From positions 1-10,940 of the forward strand of contig CAMCFL010000055.1 of the NCBI GenBank assembly GCA_945873715.1: a stretch of 10,940 nucleotides of DNA, read 5' to 3'. A program made the position numbers and the translations under genes. How positions within the stretch are numbered: the stretch's first letter is position 1; the number at the start of each line of letters is the position of its first letter. This DNA comes from Akkermansia muciniphila (GTDB taxonomy: Bacteria; Verrucomicrobiota; Verrucomicrobiia; Limisphaerales; UBA9464). Shown one piece after another: positions 6,219 through 10,940 of this stretch. The notes below the pieces were generated by a model. The model ran no database searches, was not told where the DNA came from, and saw nothing but the letters and a program-made list of their open reading frames with translations.

Positions 6219-8207
6219 CTATAGCCCGGACCAGTTCGTGATCCCGATGATGGGCAGGGCGAAGCGGAAGGCTTCCTCGCGACGGGGAGTGTCGGCTGCC
6301 TGGAACACATCGTAGATCGGCTTCCGGCTCAGGGGATCGGCCACCGAATCGGGTTTGCGCCGCCACAGACCGAGGTTCAGTCCGCCTTCATGCCGGTGAT
6401 CGACGTGCCGGTGCAGGATGAAGGCATCGATGCCCGGCTCCGCCTCGACCTTCTGCCAGGCATAGGCGTAGGCCGCCGCCTGCAATCGTTCCCCAGCCTC
6501 CGTGCCGTCGGAGTGGAATCCCTGTTCGGTCAGCAGGATCCGGCGGGGAACCCCCTTCCAATGGAGTTCGGGCCGACGCAGGTAGTCGGTCAACACCCGG
6601 AGGTTGCGGAAGGTGATCCGCGGGGTGTCAGGCCCGGCGGTGGCAGACGGGTCCTTCCAGGTGTCGGCCTTGAACAGGTTTTCCGGATACGGATGGTAGG
6701 CCAGTTGCCAGTCGAAGTTTCCACCCATCCGGGCCAGACGGTTGAAGTCATCGATCAGGCGGCGTCCAGGAATCGCGCGGGTGGGTTGGTTGCCGTAGGT
6801 GAGGTTCCAGTGGTGATCGAGCGAGAGACAGACGCGGATGGCATCGGTGATCTTGCGCGAGGCGGCCTGGGTGAGGCGGACGGTGCGCAGGTAATCGGCG
6901 ATGAAGAGGTTCGCCGGGACATCCCCCATGTTGGCCCAGTGCCAATGGGCGGTGACCTCGTTGCCCACGATGAAATGGGAGATGCGCCCGTGGCGCGCAT
7001 CCGGCTGGGAGAATCGATGGGCGAGGAACTCGATCGTGGCGAGGTACGATGCCATGCCGTCGCGAGTGGTGGTGTTGAACGCGCCCAGCCGGTTGGGAGC
7101 CTGCGGATGGTAGCCCGGGTGAAGCCAGAGCGCGTCGCGATCCGGTTCTCCCGAGGCGTAAGCCAGCAGGATGAGCGACACGGACACGCCGGCATCGAAC
7201 AACGGCTTCACTGGGATGGCATCCACCGCGGCCTTGCGAAAGCGGAACTCCACCCCGTTGGAAAACCAGACGTAGCTGTCGGCCAACAGGACCGGGTCGA
7301 ACAGGGACGGAAGATCGACGTTGAGCGCCGCGTGTTTGATTCCGAGGGCGAGGGCATCGTCCACCATCTGGACCTGCAATCCCTTCTTTCCGCCGGCCTT
7401 CACCATCGGGGTGTTCAACGCCGCGGTGTCGCGGAATTCCTCGACGTGCCGGATCGGTCCGGTGGGCCGATGTCCGAAGACCGCCTGTTTCTCCCGAAGG
7501 AAGAAGCCGGAGGTCAAACGATCCCGGGATCGCTCGGTCCGGGCAACGAATCGCGGGACGGTGAACACGCCGCGGCCCTCCAACGTGACGCGATGGACCG
7601 TCATCCACGGCTGGGCGTCGGAATAGGTGGCCTGGGGCTCGAGTTCAACGATCTCGCAGTCGCCCGTCACTCCCACCGCGGCCATCTCCAGGTTCGGGCC
7701 CGTGGCCGTGACCCGGGTGATGCCGCGCCGGCCCAGCGGGCTGACCCGGATCCAGGCGAGGTGCGCGGTCCCACCACTGCCCGGCGGATCCAGACGAAGT
7801 CGCCAACCCTCCCCACCCGGCGGCAAGGCAAGGCACACATCGGTCCAGGCGTTGGTCAGGGTGTCGAAATGGGCGGATGCCTCTTCCCGCGCGCCGTCCC
7901 GGTACCAGAAGCACTGGGCGCGTCCGCCGGTCTCCGACCGGAGCCGGATCTCGACCATGAGATCGTTGGTCCCCGACAGCGACAGCGGCGGGCTGGTGAT
8001 GAAGGGATCGGCACCGATGATGGGAATGGCAAGGCCCTCCGGGCCCCGGCTGAGAGGGCCAACGTCGTGGGTCGACTCCCATCCGGAGAGGTCGGCCGTG
8101 GTGGTGAAATCGAGATCGGGAAAGGCCGCCCTCAAGGGAGGACCGGCAGCACCCACCCAGGAGAGGAGCGCGGCCGCGGAAACGAGGGACTGAAGGAACT
8201 TGAGCAT
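6219..8207 (-). CDS. Secreted DUF5722-like putative glycoside hydrolase
   Basis: This encodes 662 residues from an ATG at 8205-8207. The frame extends to a TTG at 8282 and another ATG at 8240, but the chosen start gives a typical signal peptide (MLKFLQSLVSAAALLSWVGA). Residues 30-155 look like a beta-sandwich, carbohydrate-binding-like module (DLDFTTTADLSGW, then ADPFITSPPLSL and WRLRLDPPGSGG). From about residue 270 the DUF5722-like region begins with KKGLQVQMVDDALALGIKHA. VGNEV carries Glu417, YHPYPEN lies at 504-510, and LLTEQGF carries Glu561. A GNE motif followed by a TExG motif some 144 residues later is the arrangement of acid/base and nucleophile in retaining clan GH-A TIM-barrel glycosidases, so those two Glu are the likely catalytic pair. 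The substrate is unknown. There is no clear Shine-Dalgarno sequence. It lies downstream of the LamG protein gene but behind that gene's terminator, so it is probably transcribed separately. Confidence 0.8.
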   Translation of the reverse strand: MLKFLQSLVSAAALLSWVGAAGPPLRAAFPDLDFTTTADLSGWESTHDVGPLSRGPEGLAIPIIGADPFITSPPLSLSGTNDLMVEIRLRSETGGRAQCFWYRDGAREEASAHFDTLTNAWTDVCLALPPGGEGWRLRLDPPGSGGTAHLAWIRVSPLGRRGITRVTATGPNLEMAAVGVTGDCEIVELEPQATYSDAQPWMTVHRVTLEGRGVFTVPRFVARTERSRDRLTSGFFLREKQAVFGHRPTGPIRHVEEFRDTAALNTPMVKAGGKKGLQVQMVDDALALGIKHAALNVDLPSLFDPVLLADSYVWFSNGVEFRFRKAAVDAIPVKPLFDAGVSVSLILLAYASGEPDRDALWLHPGYHPQAPNRLGAFNTTTRDGMASYLATIEFLAHRFSQPDARHGRISHFIVGNEVTAHWHWANMGDVPANLFIADYLRTVRLTQAASRKITDAIRVCLSLDHHWNLTYGNQPTRAIPGRRLIDDFNRLARMGGNFDWQLAYHPYPENLFKADTWKDPSATAGPDTPRITFRNLRVLTDYLRRPELHWKGVPRRILLTEQGFHSDGTEAGERLQAAAYAYAWQKVEAEPGIDAFILHRHVDHRHEGGLNLGLWRRKPDSVADPLSRKPIYDVFQAADTPRREEAFRFALPIIGITNWSGL

Positions 8208-8336
8208 GGAAACCGCCCGGAGTTTCGGAGGTTCGACCATGCCCCGCCAGAGCAGAGTGAGAGCCGAATGAGCCTCGTCCAATGAACGATTGGAACCCCT
8301 TCGCCTGGTTGGGCCCGGCTCCGAGTCCAGGGCGGG
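8208..8336 (-). other. Short intergenic leader of the DUF5722-like gene
   Basis: This 129-nt stretch between the LamG gene terminator and the chosen start should contain the promoter of the glycosidase-like gene. No convincing -35/-10 pair is visible: a TTGGAC at 8282-8277 has only a poor partner 17 nt on. A short inverted repeat, CCAATgaacgATTGG (8279-8293), overlaps that candidate -35 and could be an operator or chance. Confidence 0.25.
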
Positions 8337-8370
8337 AAAGAAAAAGCCCCCTCCCGGGTGGGAGGGGGCT
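8337..8370 (-). terminator. Rho-independent terminator of the LamG/Ig protein gene
   Basis: On the minus strand an 11-bp perfect stem, AGCCCCCTCCC (8370-8360) with GGGAGGGGGCT (8355-8345), is closed by a four-base loop and followed by TTTTCTTT (8344-8337). It begins 17 nt after the stop codon at 8388-8390. The other strand has only three T after the stem, so it acts mainly for the minus strand. Confidence 0.9.
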
Positions 8371-8387
8371 TTCGCAACCGGCGAAGG

Positions 8388-10940
8388 CTACCTGAGCCGG
8401 TAGAACCGGGCGTCACCCGCTCCAACGATGACCAGCGGCGACCGGGCACCCACCACGTCGGTGAACGTTCCGGTCAGGGTGGCAGACTCCTGAAGCTGGC
8501 CGCCATCCCAGTCCAGGGTGTAGGTCGCACCCGTGCGTTCGATGGACAAGCCGCGCCCAACGAAGCTGAGGTTGTTCTTGCCCGCCACGAACAAGGCCCC
8601 TGCCTCCAGCGGCGAGATCGCCCGGCGCCAGACGCCGAGGTCATCCATGTCCGCGGCACCCGTCTCGGCGTAGCGACCCGTGGGATCCTGACCAATGGTG
8701 GCCGACAGTCCGGTATCGATCGTCTTGGCGGCAGCGGTGGTGGTTCCGTCGATCTTGACCGACTTTGCCACCGCGCCGTTGAGGTAGGTCACCAACTGGG
8801 AATTCCGCTCGAAGACATAGACCAGATGGTGCCAGTCGCCGTCGTTGATGCTGCCCAGATCGCCATAGATCCGGGCACCTTCAGCGGAACCCTCGTCGAA
8901 CAGGGAAGCGCCCCAACCGCCGTAGTTCAACGGGGCTGGATCCGGCTCGGCACCGCTGCCGTTGCCATAGCCGTACGCGGGAGCCAGCACGATGCCCTGT
9001 CCACCGAGGGATCCTGGCGTGGTGGTGAAGAACGGCAGGTCGCCGCCGATGAAGTCCCGGGTCAACCGGATCCAGAACGCGATCGTGAAGCTGGTATTGG
9101 TTCCGAACTGGAAGTCCGGACGCACGCCCAGGCTGACATACGAAGTGTTGGTGGTCGTCGTCGCACCCGCCGCAGCGGGCTCACCGAAATCGGAGCTATA
9201 GGCGATCGCCTTGCCAATCTTTCCGTCGACGTACACCGCAGCAGCGACGTTGCTGGAACTCTGCGTCTGGCGGAACGCGGTACCATTGTTCCCGCGACCT
9301 GTCCGGTCGATCAGGGTGTCGTCGAACGGGAGATGCGCCACCAGGCCGGGGATGAAGGGTTCGGAGGTCGGGACCGGCAGCACGCTGAGCCTGGCGGGAC
9401 TGCTGGTGATCGAGGTGACCGGGTTGCCGACCACCACGGTATAATCGCCGGCATCACCCGCGGAGACGTTGGCCACCGTATACTTGGAGGCCGTCGCTCC
9501 CGGAATCTCCACCCCGTTCTTCCTCCATTGATAGGACAACGGGATGGTGCCAAAGGCGCTCACAGAGAACGTGGTCGTCAGCGTGACATAATTCGTTCCC
9601 GGCTTGGGCTGGCTGGTGATCTGCGGGGGAGTATTCGGACCGTAGGCCGCACCGTACCGGGCCGCGATCACCTCTTCGGTCAGGGCCCTCGGGTAGATCG
9701 CAACCTCATCGATGCTTCCGTTGAAGGTTCCATCATAGAGCGGGGCGTTGCCCAGGCGCTTGGAACCGATCGAGATGGGATGGGTGGAGGATCGCACCCC
9801 GTTGTTGGCCGCCGGGCGACCCGGGCCGGCCCCGGAGAGCTGACCATTGACGTAGATCCTCATCTGGGGTGAGGCCGGATCCGACTGGTCGTAGACGCCG
9901 ACGACATGCTGCCAACTGCCATCAGGCCCCGCCTCAGCCTCGGCGGAGTACACGACGTTGTTGTTGCCGCGAGTCATGAACCGGTACTTGCCAAAGGCGA
10001 TGTCGAGGGCGAACTGCTCATTGGCCGTCGTGCCATCCGAACCCGTCCCCTTGGCGACCAACGCGGATTCATCCACGAGCCCTTCCGGACCCTTGGCCCA
10101 GCACTCGATGGAGAAGCTGACCGAGTTGCCTGCAAGGTTGATCTGACTTCCGCTGATCTGGCCGACAAAGCTGTCGGGTCCCGAGAAGGCCGCTGCGGTA
10201 TTGGAATCCACTGCCGAGTAACCGGCCTGTCCCAGGGTGGCCGCGGTATAGACGCCGTTGTTGTTGCCGATGTAGTCAAGGGCAAGCGTTCCCTGGGATT
10301 CACCCAGACGCCAGTAGCCGAGGGGTTCACTGGCGAGCACCGACGCCGCATAACCCGTGGCCGCCGGAAGGACCGTCAGGACCGCTGCGGTGCTGGTTTT
10401 GTCTCCGGCCGCGTTGCTGGCGACGCAGGTGTAACTGGCCCCATTGTCAGCGAGGGTGGCCGTCGCCGTATAGGTGGCCGAGGTGGCGCCATCAATGACG
10501 ATGTCGTTGCGCTTCCACTGAAAGGTCTGGGGAGTGCTTCCACCGGTGACGGTCGACAGGGTGAAGGAAGAACCTGCAAACCGGGCCACCGAGATCGGGT
10601 TGGTGACAAAGCTCGGAGGGGCAATCACCACCTCCAACTCGACGGTGTCGGTGACCACGCCATTGGCATTGGACACGGTGACCGCGTAGACGGGAGTTCC
10701 CTCTACCAGCGTGTTGATGACCAGGTTGGTACCGGTTGCGCCGTCAATGGGAACGCCGTCCTTGGTCCAGGAATAGGTCAACGGTTCCGCACCCTCGGCC
10801 CAGACACTCAGGGTCGCGGACCCACCCTGGAAAAGAAGCGGCCAGGGCGTGCTCGGGTAGCCGTTCGGCGAAGCGACGGATTTGGTGATGACCGGCGAAA
10901 CCTTCGCCGCGTCATAGAGGCGCTTGATCTCCGCGGCAGT
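8388..10940 (-). CDS. Large secreted LamG/Ig-like modular protein, C-terminal 850 residues (5' end outside window)
   Basis: The frame is open to the right edge of the window, so the start is not seen; the in-frame TTG at 10781 is internal. Visible residues 1-13 (TAAEIKRLYDAAK) look like the end of an earlier LamG domain. Two Ig-like domains follow (about 16-105 with YSW at 56-58; 107-193 with FQWKRN and YTCVASN). Then come a LamG/concanavalin-like domain (195-434, with WQHVVGVYD and GSIDEVAIYPRAL), a third Ig-like domain (436-523, YQWRKNG and DYTVVVGN), and a second LamG domain (528-795, with DWHHLVYVF and DDLGVWRRAISPLE). The last 55 residues, with LQESATLTGTFTDV and a terminal RFYRLR, are of the type found at the ends of many large verrucomicrobial exported proteins. 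LamG folds bind glycans or proteins; no catalytic domain is visible here, but one could lie in the missing part. It is probably extracellular or surface-attached. The gene has its own terminator. Confidence 0.88.
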   Translation of the reverse strand, partial: TAAEIKRLYDAAKVSPVITKSVASPNGYPSTPWPLLFQGGSATLSVWAEGAEPLTYSWTKDGVPIDGATGTNLVINTLVEGTPVYAVTVSNANGVVTDTVELEVVIAPPSFVTNPISVARFAGSSFTLSTVTGGSTPQTFQWKRNDIVIDGATSATYTATATLADNGASYTCVASNAAGDKTSTAAVLTVLPAATGYAASVLASEPLGYWRLGESQGTLALDYIGNNNGVYTAATLGQAGYSAVDSNTAAAFSGPDSFVGQISGSQINLAGNSVSFSIECWAKGPEGLVDESALVAKGTGSDGTTANEQFALDIAFGKYRFMTRGNNNVVYSAEAEAGPDGSWQHVVGVYDQSDPASPQMRIYVNGQLSGAGPGRPAANNGVRSSTHPISIGSKRLGNAPLYDGTFNGSIDEVAIYPRALTEEVIAARYGAAYGPNTPPQITSQPKPGTNYVTLTTTFSVSAFGTIPLSYQWRKNGVEIPGATASKYTVANVSAGDAGDYTVVVGNPVTSITSSPARLSVLPVPTSEPFIPGLVAHLPFDDTLIDRTGRGNNGTAFRQTQSSSNVAAAVYVDGKIGKAIAYSSDFGEPAAAGATTTTNTSYVSLGVRPDFQFGTNTSFTIAFWIRLTRDFIGGDLPFFTTTPGSLGGQGIVLAPAYGYGNGSGAEPDPAPLNYGGWGASLFDEGSAEGARIYGDLGSINDGDWHHLVYVFERNSQLVTYLNGAVAKSVKIDGTTTAAAKTIDTGLSATIGQDPTGRYAETGAADMDDLGVWRRAISPLEAGALFVAGKNNLSFVGRGLSIERTGATYTLDWDGGQLQESATLTGTFTDVVGARSPLVIVGAGDARFYRLR

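Noticed and set aside
6390..8285. 631-codon open frame opposite the DUF5722-like gene
   Set aside because: The opposite strand has a signal peptide, recognisable motifs and paired catalytic-type Glu. This frame has biased composition and no motif.
8279..8293. Inverted repeat CCAATgaacgATTGG as an operator
   Set aside because: Five-base arms are expected by chance at this length, and no promoter could be placed with confidence.
8358..9872. 504-codon open frame opposite the LamG/Ig gene
   Set aside because: It runs through the intrinsic terminator and opposite clear Ig and LamG domains; the composition is that of an antisense shadow.
1..10940. Mobile element, phage, CRISPR or defence system
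   Set aside because: No transposase, integrase, phage protein, regular repeat-spacer pattern or known defence domain is visible; the only repeats are the two palindromes.

Overview
The window looks like part of a Verrucomicrobiota chromosome, most likely from the Limisphaerales/Pedosphaera side of the phylum. This rests on gene content and style: GC-rich coding DNA, large secreted proteins made of LamG and Ig-like modules ending in a FYRLR tail, a DUF5722-type putative glycosidase, a DUF6797/heme-binding-associated type protein, a short GspG-like lipoprotein, and widely spaced genes. All family names come from recognising motifs by eye; no database search was run.

Layout from left to right. 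Positions 1-253 hold no gene I can support, but contain an imperfect palindromic repeat. An intrinsic terminator (254-282) ends a minus-strand gene (314-2680) for a 788-residue exported beta-propeller-like protein. The divergent intergenic gap (2681-2938) carries a second copy of the same palindromic repeat with 25-nt arms. Three plus-strand genes follow in a likely operon: a small lipoprotein (2939-3313), a 45-codon reading frame whose start resembles the LURP-one-related family (3329-3466), and an 882-residue polytopic membrane protein of DUF2142/GT-C glycosyltransferase type (3516-6164).

Convergent to this, on the minus strand, is a secreted DUF5722-like putative glycoside hydrolase (6219-8207). 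Upstream of it, also on the minus strand, is the C-terminal 850 residues of a very large LamG/Ig surface or secreted protein (8388-10940, continuing beyond the window). It has its own intrinsic terminator (8337-8370).

Most products are predicted to leave the cytoplasm or sit in the membrane: two secreted enzyme-like proteins, a lipoprotein, a membrane glycosyltransferase-like protein and a carbohydrate-binding-type modular protein. A theme of envelope or extracellular polysaccharide handling is reasonable but inferred. I see no phage, transposase, CRISPR array, rRNA or tRNA. The least explained items are the palindromic repeat pair flanking the 788-residue gene, the 45-codon LURP-one-like frame, the extra extracytoplasmic domain at the front of the DUF2142-like protein, and the cytochrome-less form of the propeller protein.
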